64,000 nt of DNA from NCBI RefSeq assembly GCF_036785885.1, contig NC_092323.1, forward strand, positions 5,682,501-5,746,500, in the 5' to 3' direction. The notes under the pieces are model-generated. The model did not search any database and had not been told where the DNA came from. It saw only the letters and a program-made list of their open reading frames with translations. The DNA comes from Coffea arabica (lineage: Eukaryota; Streptophyta; Magnoliopsida; Gentianales; Rubiaceae). Shown piece by piece: positions 47,632 through 59,400 of this stretch. Both the position numbers and the translations under genes were made by a program. How positions within the stretch are numbered: the stretch's first letter is position 1; each line of letters begins with the position of its first letter.

Positions 47632-50048
47632 TGTGACGGCCCCGCTTCTCCCAAGGGCGAACCAGAGGGTTCGGCGGGCCGCCTGCCCAGCTCTCGCCGG
47701 GACTCAGTCGTTCACTACAATCCTCAATGGAATTTCAAGATATTTATATCAAATATACATCAAAGGTTCCCAAACTTTACATATCAAAAGCGAAGCGTCC
47801 ACGCTTCCACTGCGCCACTCTGATCCTTGATACCAACCATTCACACGGAGAACTTTAATACAAACGTTTCCTTCGCCACGAGCCCTGTGGAGGGGAATAA
47901 AATATTTTTGGGGTGAGCTAGAATCTCAGCGAGTAACCAGTAAAATCATTAAACAAATATATTTCACAATGTTGCATTTCGATCATTTCGATGATGTCAT
48001 GATTCAGAGATCAAATGTTCGTTTAGTGCTCTCGTGAGCCAGGGAAATCATAGCACTTGAACACCCAACGCTCAAATAGACCATTTAACATTAACATTAA
48101 CATTAAGAGGGAGCCCCTTTTTGAGCTCCAGATGAACATGAACATAAACAAACGGAGGAGACGTTGGTGTTCAGCACAAGACTCCCCAAGTACTCATTTC
48201 AAGCCAAAACATGTCATGAACTCACATGCAAGCACGCATGATATGCAGTCGAGTAAATAATGCAAGAAACATTTCATAAGAAGCTTTAACAATAGTTTGG
48301 GGTCACTCACCTCCACGGCTCTGAAACCATCCATCATATTGCATTACTTCACTCAAGTCCAAGCCCTAAAGCACAAACGCAAAGCAATCAAGCCCATTCC
48401 AAATTCGGACAGCATTTCCCCTAAATTTTCTTACTTTTCCAGCCACCACGGCTTCATTATATCCTCAGCCAGTCCCAAAGGTACACACACAACAACAAGT
48501 TCATCCAATAGCCATTCAGCAAGCTCCAAGTAGTACTCGTACAAGTCAAGCTAGGGAAAAGTCCGGAAATGAAAGTTAAGCTCAAAACTAGAAAAACAGT
48601 TTTGACGTCCTTTTGCGGTAATGGCACAAAAGGTACTATGAGTATCGGATGGAGGTCCAAGACCCACCGTTTCGAAGCTAAGAACCAGGGTTACAACAAT
48701 GTAGAAGGTCACTCAGTCCAAATCCCAACACAACTAAGTCATATATGCCAAATACCAAACCAGAATCGTAATTGCAGGTTCCCAAATCACACAATGCTGT
48801 AATTCGTCCAACTCAGTCTACACAGGTCCAAATGCATTGATCCCAAAGGCATATGATAGCTAAGACATCAAGATACATTTCATCAGAAGACACCAACATC
48901 CAAATCCAAAGCAATTCCAGTCAAAACAGACGATTATAATCACAGTTCGCACATTCTGTTCACCAAAAACAGCAACAGTAAAAACGGCATAACTCACTCT
49001 ACACTAATCTAAATGCCCTGAAATTTTGCATGCACTTCAACCTCATCAATACCTACAACTTTCATGTTTTGAGGAAAGTCCAATTCGGCCTCCATCTAGG
49101 ACCTAAAATTTCGGACAGAATGTAGCTTCAAGAACCCTAATTTTCCAGAATTTCTTCCAAACCCAAAATTGGTTGCTATTATCACCAATTCACACCCACA
49201 TGAGTCATTTCCACTCATTAACAGCCATCATAGATGACCACAACATCTCATTCATATTAAACCAGAAAATTCCTCATAAATATAAAAACTTCACCAAATC
49301 ACTTCAAATCAAGAAATAATTCACATAATCCATCACTTTAGCTACTACTAAGCATCACTTAAGCATCATTAGGTGTAGTAGGATGTTCAACCATCACTTA
49401 CCTAGGAAACAAGAGAAGAGGAGTTATAGACCACCTTAACTCTTCCAAAAACTTCACCAAACTCACCATTAACACAAAAAGGCAAGATTGTATGGAGTAA
49501 AAACTAATTTATGTGATTGATTTTGGAAGATTAAGCTAGTTGGAAGCTTGAAATGTTGAAGAAACTTTCTTCCTTCTTGAGCTAAGTGGGCCGGCCATCC
49601 AAGGGTAAGAAATGGTGAAATTTTAGTGATTTTTGAAAATATTTAACTCAAATGGGTCAAAAGTCAAAAAAAGTGAATAGTAACTCTTAAGTCAAAACCA
49701 ATGTAGTTGTCACCTTTAGGTTTAAAACTTATCTTTTTGTCTCTCCAAGACAAATATCTTAACACATTGTAAACTAATATCACTTAATACAAAATTCCAA
49801 CAAGTTGTCAAAAATATAATGCATTTACCGCACTTGCGGGTCCTACGTCCAAAATACGCTTTTAATTTCTCAAAGACTAACCGATACTAGAAAAATCATT
49901 TGAAAACTATATTTGCTCATAAACTTGATCTGGGGAATTTTTCTAATCAAGAAAATGTAGAAAAAGCGGGTTTTGTTTTAAACAAAATAAACCCTAGAAA
50001 ATTAGAAAATTTCCGGGTTCTCAAACTCATTTTTTTCGGGGCGTCACA
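47632..50048 (+). mobile_element. Solo LTR, Gypsy-like family, copy 2
   Basis: A 2417-bp sequence from TGTGACGGCCCCGC to GGGGCGTCACA, the same family and orientation as 12169-14690. The 5' ends share CTGCCCAGCTCTCGCC, the middles share CGGACAGCATTTCCCCTAAA, and the 3' parts share GTCCAAAATACG and TACTAGAAAAAT. The flanks CTTCA (47627-47631) and ATTCA (50049-50053) match at 4 of 5. No internal coding region. Confidence 0.85.
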
Positions 50049-50950
50049 ATTCACTCTTTACTTATTTTAGCTGACTAGTTGGAAAGTGTATTATAGTGCT
50101 GTCTTTGTGTCGTCATTGCTACCATTCGAGCAAAGCTACATGTTAAGTATTTTTTTTTCAAAACATTGAAAGAATTCCTTCATTTCATTAATAGTAAGAA
50201 CTCTTTACAATAACGAGCAAAGACTCCTTGAGCTGCATAACTTGTGTTCTTCAAAGACGCTGAGGAGTTATCCATTGCTCATCCAAAAGAATGTCTAAAA
50301 TATTGGAGTTAATTCGCTCACTAATATCATTTTTATCTCTCATGACTAAGCAAAAAGAACATATTTGAAACAACCTCTTTAAGCTCTGTATATCCTCAAT
50401 TACAGTTGCCATCTTACCGTCCAAAGTCGCTGAGATTTTATTTGTCTCGAAATTCCTGAACTTGAATCTTGAGTCTACTCTACTGTTGTTTATAACGCGG
50501 CATTTCGCGTGCCACGTAAATGCATACGGCATAAATTTCCTGTTTTCCAGAAGAAAGACTAGTTTACGGTCCATTTGTAAATGCTACTTTGTTGTATGGT
50601 CAATTCTCAATTATATTTTTGGGCAAGAAGCGAAACTAGTCAAAATCCACGAAAAATATTCACCAGATCTCTATTTGGGATTAGGTGGTAACTAATCCCA
50701 ATTAGTACAATATTTGGTACGCAGTATTAAAAAAAAAAATCATAAATAGAGAGAGTCGTCAAAACATAGACTCCGTAACGAGGGACCCCTGCCTTCTCCC
50801 AATCTAACAACAAAGCTTGCCAGAAATGCAGGCATGCAAAATCTTCAATCTCCAAAACTTTTTCTTCCGTAGAATAAAATTTCCATAAACCCGTACAATA
50901 GTTCCTCGTTACAGCATATTTATTGTTTGAATCTTTTTTGGTCTCTGCAG
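50049..50950. other. Intergenic DNA with possible LINE RNase H remnant
   Basis: Minus-strand 50574-50251 encodes 107 residues in which ATLDGKMATVIEDIQSLKRL and FQICSFCLVMRDKNDISE resemble the end of the plant LINE-type RNase H (RVT_3) fold. The match is weak and is inferred from residue pattern only. The rest holds the unresolved 5' end of the PLC-like gene. Confidence 0.35.
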
Positions 50951-53900
50951 GGTCTCTTCTCCAAGCTTCTATTCATCGCCCTCTGTCTCCTCCTCCCCCT
51001 CGCTTCATGTCTCAAGGTCCATATGCATTTTCTGTTCTTTCCTTTCCTGTATCATCAAATATAACAAGTACTTGCGAAGTGCCCCACACTTTTAACATCT
51101 CAAATGTTTGTTTTCCGTTTCTTGGACTGATTTTTCTCCGGAATCTGTGAATGTAACAGATTGGCGAAACATGTTCGAACTCATCGTCTTCAAGCAATAC
51201 CTGCGATGCCGGATTAATTTGTGGGTCCTGTCCTGTTAACGGAAACACTCGACCGAGATGTACCCGCATTCAACCGCTGAATCCCACTTCCAAGGTACAA
51301 TTACTTGTCTATCTATCCACGTAACCTGAATGCTTGAATGGATTTTTCAATTTTGCCTGGTTCTTTATTCATAGTACATATATGTTGACTGTTGCTTATT
51401 GGGTTGAACGGAAATAGGTGAAAGGTTTGCCGTTCAATCGGTATTCATGGCTAACGACCCACAATTCATATGCTTTGTCCGGGTCCAAGTCGGCAACAGG
51501 CTCTGTTATTTTGGCGCCCACCAATCAGGAAGATACCGTCACCAATCAGCTTCAGGTAAGCAAGATTATACCACCTTATTACTCTGCGCTTCGCCTGAGA
51601 AATCTGGTTTAGACCCGCCGGAGCATCTTGACTTTATTAACAGCTTTTCAAATAGAGGTGGGCTGGACTTTTTTTCCTTTATTCTTTTTTTTTTTCAACA
51701 AGGAGATTTTTTTTTTTTTGTTTGAAGATAGTTACTTTAAAGTTTGGCTGGTGTGGCAGCTAAACGTTGACGTACTGAACAGGTTTGTCACCCGTACCTG
51801 ATGTTGTATCTTTGTCCTGAAATCATTTTAAACAAAAAGGAAGTTTGCTTGATGAATTATAGTACTTGTTTTAGCTAGCTTCTCGCGCTTTGAAGGAACA
51901 GGTGTTAGGGGTTTTCTTTGCAATAATTGCCATTCCTCTTTGCTTGGATCTAAAATAAGCATCCCCATCTCACCTAACCCACCTGAATGCTGTCCACAGC
52001 AATTGTGCTGTGATTAGGTGATTAGACTTTTCCCAAATCAACCATTATGTTGATCATATAGCTAATTATGATCCGATTTCCTTGCCGTCAAATTCTCCTG
52101 AGTTTCCTATATTTATTCATCTAGTGATAGGTTAGAGACTAATAACTAATAAGGACTACTTGGGACATGTTTTCTGTATTTATTTTTTGCACATGCCGGT
52201 AATAATCTATAGCTGGTGAAGTGTCCAACTAGTGCCCCGTTTACAACTTCAACAGAGACTTTTTTCGCCTCAATTCACAAGCTTTTCTCCAAGTACTGAG
52301 CCTGCCATTATTTAAGGTCCTTTGAAACTCCTTCATATCGATGTCTTTCCTTCAATCTCCCTTTTCCTAGTTAAGTCAAATAACGGAAGTTTCACACTTT
52401 TCAAGTAGTTGTTCAAACTATGCTAATAATTTGTGATTTGAACCAACAATTTTGCCAGTGAAGTTTTTGGTTCAAAGTTGATCAATTCTTGAGGGCACAA
52501 GCAAATGCATATTCTGAGAAATATCCGTTTTTGCAGAATGGAGTTCGAGGTCTTATGCTTGACATGTATGACTTCAACAATGACATCTGGTTGTGTCACT
52601 CGTTTGGTGGAAAATGCTACAATTTTACTGCATTTGTAAGTGCGCTTGTGCCTTTCAAGTGCATTGCTATATCGTCCAGTCATGCTTCATACATATTTCA
52701 ATTGTTCTAATAGCAGGTCTTGTTTGACGAATGTTTTTTTTACCCTTCCAGCAACCTGCCATCAATGTGCTGAAGGAAATTCAAGTGTTTCTTGAAGAAA
52801 ATCCAACTGAAATTGTTACCATCTTCATTGAGGACTATGTACATTCTCCACAGGGTTTGACAAAGGTTTTCAATGCATCTGGCCTCAGCAAATACTGGTT
52901 CCCAGTGTCTCGAATGCCTAAAGGTGGTCAAGACTGGCCTACAGTTGATGATATGGTCCAGCAGAATCAGCGTCTTGTGGTTTTTACATCCATTTCATCT
53001 AAAGAAGCTACCGAGGGGATCGCTTATGAGTGGAAATATGTGGTTGAGAACCAATGTGAGTCTTTACATTCACACTGATTTTGATCATTTTTGAGATGCC
53101 TCAGAAGACAAAAGTCTTGATTCAAAAATGAAAAGAAGCTTATGCCTTTTGGCAATGCAAACATTCTAGTACTAGCTTAGCCATGTAACTAGGCTGTGCA
53201 ATTTTCTTCTCCTCGAGAAAATTGACAATTGATTCCTTGGCTCTTTGCATCCCTAATTTGGGTCCTCAAGATGTTTGCTTTCTTCCCTTTTACCAGTTTG
53301 AAAAGTTGTTTAGTATGCTATTTTGAATCAACCTTTCTATATTCCTCCATGAATGATAGAGACTGACTGTGCTAGGATTGATGATCACTTGCATACTATG
53401 GTTAAACTGCAGATGGTGATGGTGGGATGATAAATGGATCCTGTCCTAGTCGTTCAGAATCATCTCCTATGGACACAAAAACAATCTCACTGGTTCTTGA
53501 GAATTTCTTTCCCACTAATCCGAATATTAATATAGCAGAAGCTTGTGCTAACAATTCTGCTCCATTGGTTAGTATGACACGAACCTGTTACAAAGCAGCT
53601 GGAAATAGATGGCCGAATTTCATCGCTGTTGATTTTTACCAGGTAGCAATCAAATTTATATGCTTCACATGCTATTTTCTCTTTCCTAAAGATGATAACG
53701 TATAGTTAGACGATTTTATTGATCAAAAGGACTCTGGGGGTTTTGCTTGAATCATTTGCTTGTTGGTACAGAGGAGTGATGGTGGAGGTGCCCCAGAAGC
53801 CGTTGATGAAGCAAACGGTCATTTGACCTGTGGTTGTGACAGTATTGCATATTGCAAGGTTCGTTTGAGTGTTGCAGTTAATCAAATTCTTGACTAAGTC

Positions 53901-54564
53901 TCCAACCCCCAAAATTGTTCCCATTTACTCAAGTTCTCCAGTTCCTCCGGCCCAAGTTTCTTTGAACCCCTTACATTTTCTGGAAAATTAAGAAAGAATT
54001 TTTTCTAGGTCATATGGAATATAGGAGGGTTAGCCAGTCATTATGATAATACGAGTATCATTTAGACGAGAAGTATCGTGCATTGATCTTAAATTACATT
54101 CGAAAGAGTGCATTTTTTGTAAATTATTAAGGGATGATGCCCATAAACAAAAAATCATATTGAACCATCAGCTATGGCAGTCACAATGACCGATTTTATC
54201 ACCTGAGTATTAATTTTGATCCCTTTCTCTCACGAGTTTCTTCTGATGATACGGAATGAAACTATTATTGTCTTTTTCCCTTGCATGTAGTCAAGTTAGT
54301 AGAAAGGATATCTCCTAGCCATCAAATTTTAATGTGATGGCCATTTGATTGCGATGGCGTAGTTGCTAACTGGATTTCAAACATGAGCAGGCAAATGCAA
54401 CGTGTGACGTGCCAGTACTCTCTCCTCCGCCACCGGCACAGTTGACGTCCACCAGCACAGGTCCATCAGAAAGTCCAGGCAACAACTCTCATATAAGTCG
54501 TCAAGTCCACCTCCTTTGGTTGATTGGGCAAATGATCACTGTAATTCTCTTGCTGAGGCTATAA
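50951..54564 (+). CDS. PI-PLC X-domain protein, probably GPI-anchored; first exon unresolved
   Basis: Exons 50951-51016, 51160-51294, 51418-51555, 52537-52635, 52752-53055, 53413-53642, 53772-53858 and 54391-54564 join in frame by GT-AG to 410 residues plus stop. The first coding exon with the ATG was not found: exon 50951 opens with a signal-peptide core ([18 protein letters not shown]) after a clean acceptor, and no in-frame ATG precedes it. Seen: cysteine-rich [16 protein letters not shown]...[14 protein letters not shown] and DIWLCHSF with the two PLC-X histidines; [32 protein letters not shown] hydrophobic C-terminus ([17 protein letters not shown]) follows a Ser/Pro spacer, as in GPI-anchored members. 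Family knowledge: these plant proteins have a PLC-X fold but lack the C2 and EF domains of true phospholipase C; activity is mostly unproven. Confidence 0.9.
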
Positions 54565-55694
54565 GATGGGAATCTCAGCGTTCAGACGCGCGCGAGGAAT
54601 TCATCACAAGAGAGTACTGTTGTACAAGGAAGAAACTAACGGCAATTTTTTGATAGATTTTGTGGTTCATGAGTAAATGATTTGTATCGTGATCTCGACT
54701 TGTATTTGTATTCATTCATGAATGGATATGAATTGCCCGTATTCTTTTTTACTTGCTTGGCATTGCTCTCCATTGGGCAATTCGACTTCCCTCGCTCCTG
54801 GATGCTCTAATTGTTACTTTATACATTTCATTCTTTGCAGTTTCTACTTTCTACCATGTTGAGACGACAAACTTTTCTTTAAATAAAAAGATATTTATTG
54901 CACTCTGGCATAGTGCTAATGACAAACCACAGGAACTTATTATTATCAGGGATCTCCATCGAAGCAGACGCCCCCGTAACACAGGAATGAATGAGGAATC
55001 AGGATCAATTAGTTCAGGAGCATAATAATCCCTTTTAAGTCAGGAATCTCTTTTTGACTTCAATAGGTGAAGGCTGGTCTCAAGTTTTGCATATTAAGGC
55101 TTTTGATGTTGTTCTTCTCTAAAACACCTTCACAGGCTTTTTCCCGTTTCTAAAGAGTAGCAGTAACCCAAAGCTTTCCCCCTGTTGCATTTTGCTAGTT
55201 GTATGATCAGATCAAACGCCTTGGTTGGTTTTCTTTGGAATTTACCATTTTTAAGTTATGAATTATGGACAACGAAACGACTCCGTGTAGTTTCCAATTT
55301 ACAAATTGTCATCTCAATCTTTCTTTAATGAGAACGATTTTTGGCCTGAAACAAAATTAAGCACTATGCAATTCAAATCCGTAGGAAAAGTTCATCTACC
55401 AATATGCTTCTTTTTTTTTTTATTTCCCGTCACATGCGTTCCTTTCCATCATAATGATTTGACCATTAGGCGATTTACTTCCTTCTTCATTTCACTTTCT
55501 CTCGACAGCATGAACACATTCGGAAATTTATGTCAACTTGTTTGGCTATATAGATTCCAGAATCAATCTATTTTTTTTAATAGAAGCAATCAAATAATCA
55601 TAGTACATCAAAACATTCCAAGAGATAAGATAATGGTTTGATATTTCATTAATTAGATGATGGTCTGATATTCCATTAATAAGATTCTTGTTAC
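54565..55694. other. Intergenic DNA after the PLC-like gene
   Basis: It holds the 3' untranslated part of the PLC-like gene. No other gene recognised. Confidence 0.4.
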
Positions 55695-55702
55695 GTGTCA
55701 AC

Positions 55703-56096
55703 TAGGGTTGCAAACGAATTCAACCGCTTGCGAGCGATTTGAATCAAATTCGATCAATATCGAGCTCGGGTCAAACTTGAGCTGATTGAGTCGAACTCGA
55801 GTTCAAAATATTAAACTCGACTCGCGAGCTCGAGTATATATATATATATAATATAATTTTTTTTATTTTTTATTTTAATAGTAAAATTATATATATTTTT
55901 AATATTTTATTATTTTATGAAGAAATATATTATTTTATTTTTGTTTTTTTAAAAATATTTTTTTTTTATTTTTTGAAGCGAAAGAGAGCTCGAGCTTCAA
56001 AATTATTAATTCGTCGAGTTCGAGCTCAATAAAATTAAATTAATACTCGACTCGCTTATGTCAAAATTCGATTCGATGTGATTCGTTTGCAGCGTA
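55703..56096. mobile_element. hAT-like MITE, family 1 copy C
   Basis: It begins TAGGGTTGCAAACGAATTC and ends TTTGCAGCGTA, with GAGCTCGAGT subterminal repeats and the family's AT core. The flanks GTGTCAAC (55695-55702) and GTGCCGAC (56097-56104) match at 6 of 8. It ends 180 bp before the polymerase alpha E2F sites. Confidence 0.75.
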
Positions 56097-56276
56097 GTGC
56101 CGACTTCAACTTTGAGGAATACGACTAGCATATAGTAATTCTACTCTCTTACAGGATCAGCTAAGGTGGTCAGTAACGTGGGCCAGTCCACCCTGGTCCT
56201 ACAAAAAATGAACAAATAAAATAGGAGTACCTTAATTGAATTGGAAGATTGTGAAAGTAAAAGAAAACACTCGTAT

Positions 56277-56303
56277 TTTGGCGCCAAACGCAGATTTCCC
56301 GCC
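56277..56303 (+). promoter_or_regulatory. Two E2F sites in the DNA polymerase alpha promoter
   Basis: TTTGGCGCCAAA (56277-56288) is a perfect palindromic E2F site and TTTCCCGCC (56295-56303) is a second one, six bases later. They lie about 130-155 bp before the ATG. Plant replication genes are switched on at G1/S by E2F/DP, so this arrangement supports the gene call and predicts S-phase expression. Confidence 0.85.
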
Positions 56304-56432
56304 ATTTTTTTTATACTGATGAAGAACTGGTTAGCACTAACCACAGATCCCATTTTTCCCAGATTCCCAGGCGGAGATCCAGAAGTCCGGGAAAAACTGT
56401 AGGGGCGTGATCTAGGGCAAGGAAGAAGAGAA

Positions 56433-59400
56433 ATGTCGGACGAGGAGCCTAGGGTTGCTGGAAGGAGAAGGAGCAGGGGAGCTCAGGCCACGGCGCGTGC
56501 GGACGCGCTCCAGCGTCTCAAAGCTCTCCGCAGCGGCTGCCGTCGACCCACCGAGGGCGGCGCCACGTTTAACATCAAAATGGAAGATCCCATCTACGAC
56601 ACCGTCGATGAGGAAGAGTACAAGGAACTCGTCGCCACACGTCGTGAGGAAGCCAAAGATTTCATCGTCGATGACGACGGCCTAGGGTACGTTGACGAAG
56701 GTCAAGAAGAGGATTGGTCTCGCGCTGGTGTTCCTCTCTCTTCGGAAGAGTCGGACGGGGAATTGGAGCGCCCGAAGAGAAAGAAAAATAACAAAAGTAA
56801 CACTACTGCGGAGAAGGAGCAGCAATCGACGAAAAAACCCTCGGCTCTCTCTGCTGCTGCGGCGTTGATGGGCAAGCAGAGGATATCGAATATGTTTACG
56901 TCTTCAGTGTTTAAGAAAAATAGGGATGATAATAAGGGGAAGAACACTTTGTCGTGCGAGAGTATCGTAGATGATGTTATTGCTGAATTTGCGCCTGATG
57001 AGGCTGATAGGGAGAGGAGGAAGAAGGCAACCTCCCGTTTATTGTCAAATTCAATAAGTTCTGTTCCTCTTAATTCTAATTTTATGTCCGTTAAATTTGA
57101 CAAGGCCGTTAATGATTGTGTTGATTCGAGTGTTAGGCACGAGGACAATGGATTTAGGAATTCGAATAGTGAGTTTTTGGTGAATAATTTGCAGAAAAGC
57201 CACGTGGATGAGGAAAAAAATGTGATGCTGGAAAATGGAAAGGAAAATGAAGGAATTGTTGAATTGAAAGATGATAAATTAGTTGCAGGACTGGGAGATT
57301 CTTCAGGTAATGGGGATGGGGAGGGCTTGTTGAATGGATTCGAAGTGAAAGAGCAGCAAGAGGTGAAGTTGGACGAGAGGGTTTTTACTCTCAATGCAAA
57401 GATTAAAGAAGAGACAGATTCAGCATTAAGTGCAACTGCCGGGTGGCAGGCAGTGAAAACTGCAGGAAATGAAGCTGTGAGTTCCAATGGCTCTGGAGTT
57501 AATCAGAGTCTGAATAATGAAGACAAATCAGATTTTGAATTGAATTCTGATGGGTCACTGCCTTTCTACATACTGGATGCTCACGAGGAGTTTTATGGTG
57601 CCAATGCTGGCAATCTTTATCTCTTTGGGAAGGTACTTTTGGCATACTGATTTCTTTTTTATGCTTTCTTATCTCTCAATTTCTACTAATTTTCTAATTT
57701 CCTCTGCCATACAGAACCTTAGGCTGGTTAGGATCCTCTGTACTTCATTGACTTATTCTAGAAGCATGTTTCAGTGTCACTAGTCTATGCAGTATTTATA
57801 AACCTTTTAGTCTTAAAAAGTGATGCTTAAATAACCTAGCCTTGAATAGACTTTAGGACCTGGGATATGCTTTTCTATATCATTCTGGTGCACAGGTTTT
57901 GGCAAATTCATGCCGTACTTTGTTGCTTAAATGCTCATCTGGTGTATGTTCCATGCAAAGTATCCTTGTTATTATCAATATCTGACTTCTATCCCTTGAT
58001 TTAAGGTCAAATCTGGAGATACATACTACAGCTGCTGCGTGGTTGTGAAGAACATGCTGAGATGCGTTTATGCAGTCCCAAATGTCTCTGTATTTCACGG
58101 TGACATATTAATGAAGTTAGAACAGGATGTGGAAGAGTCTCGAATATCTTCCACAGAATTTCGTACTCAGCTGCATGTAATTTTATCTACTGAAATTCCT
58201 GTATTAGTAGTCAGGTATTTGGTTCACTGCTCACGTCAGTTTCAACTTTTCATTGTTAGGAGATGGCATCGGGATTAAAGACTGAAATGAGTAACCACTT
58301 GCTGGAACGTAATGTTTCATGTTTTAGTATGACACCTGTTAAGGTTTGAGATTTATTTATTCAATGCATCAAAATAGTCAAGCCAATCTTTGTTTGTTTT
58401 GCCAAAAATTATCTAGTTTTTCGTGTTACATACTAGTGCCAGTTTCCTAGTCAGCCTGATATTTTACTGTCTTTGCAGAGGAATTATGCATTCGAGCGAT
58501 CTGACATACCTCGAGGCAAGAACTATGTATTAAAGATCAGCTATCCATATAAGGTATTTAGCTTGTGTTAATTTAGCCACTTAGAACAGTACCTTTCTTA
58601 AATTTACTGTATTTGGAATTTTGGTGCCCATAGATGCAGCCTTTATTATGCTTAATATTGGTCATTATTACTGGATGTTGGATATATGCTTACAGGACCC
58701 ACCACTTCCATCAGATATTAGGGGAGAAAATTTCTGTGCTTTACTTGGAACTCATTCGAGGTAATGCTGCAAATAGGTCTCATGTGCTTCTCTTAGTCTT
58801 GTTCAATCTACTTCAAGAAAGGCCACACTCTGGATTTTTGAGTCTCAATGTCTGTCATTCACTTTGTTCTGTGAGACATCAACCTAAGAGTGCATACCAT
58901 TTCTCTGTGTAAAAGATTCGCTTATCACCATCTTCTTTCTGCAGTGCCTTGGAAACTTTTCTTGTTAAAAGGAAAATAAAAGGACCTTCATGGCTATCGA
59001 TTTCAAAATTTTCTAGCCGTCCAGTGCCCCAACGAGTGAGCTGGTGCAAGTTTGAGGTTTTTGTTGACTCTCCGAAGGATATTCAAGTCTTAACATCTTC
59101 AAAGAATATTGTTGAGATTCCTCCTGTAGTAGTCACGGCAATAAATCTGAAAACAATCACCAATGAGAAACAAAATCTCAATGAAATTGTTTCTGCATCT
59201 GTCATCTGCTGTCACAAGGCAAAGGTACATTCAGAAGGAGCTTATTTTTTGATATTACAGCATTATTGGAATTGGAGGTTGATCCATCTTGTTACTGGAA
59301 TGAATAATAATGTGGTATACTTTAGCATAGACAGGTGGTGCTCAACCAATTGGTGAACTCTCTCTCCACCCTATGCCTGCAACTAGTGGAGCTCATAGTT

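Noticed and set aside
56702-57487. 261-codon minus-strand frame
   Set aside because: It is the antisense shadow of polymerase alpha exon 1, produced by its acidic and Ser-rich codons.
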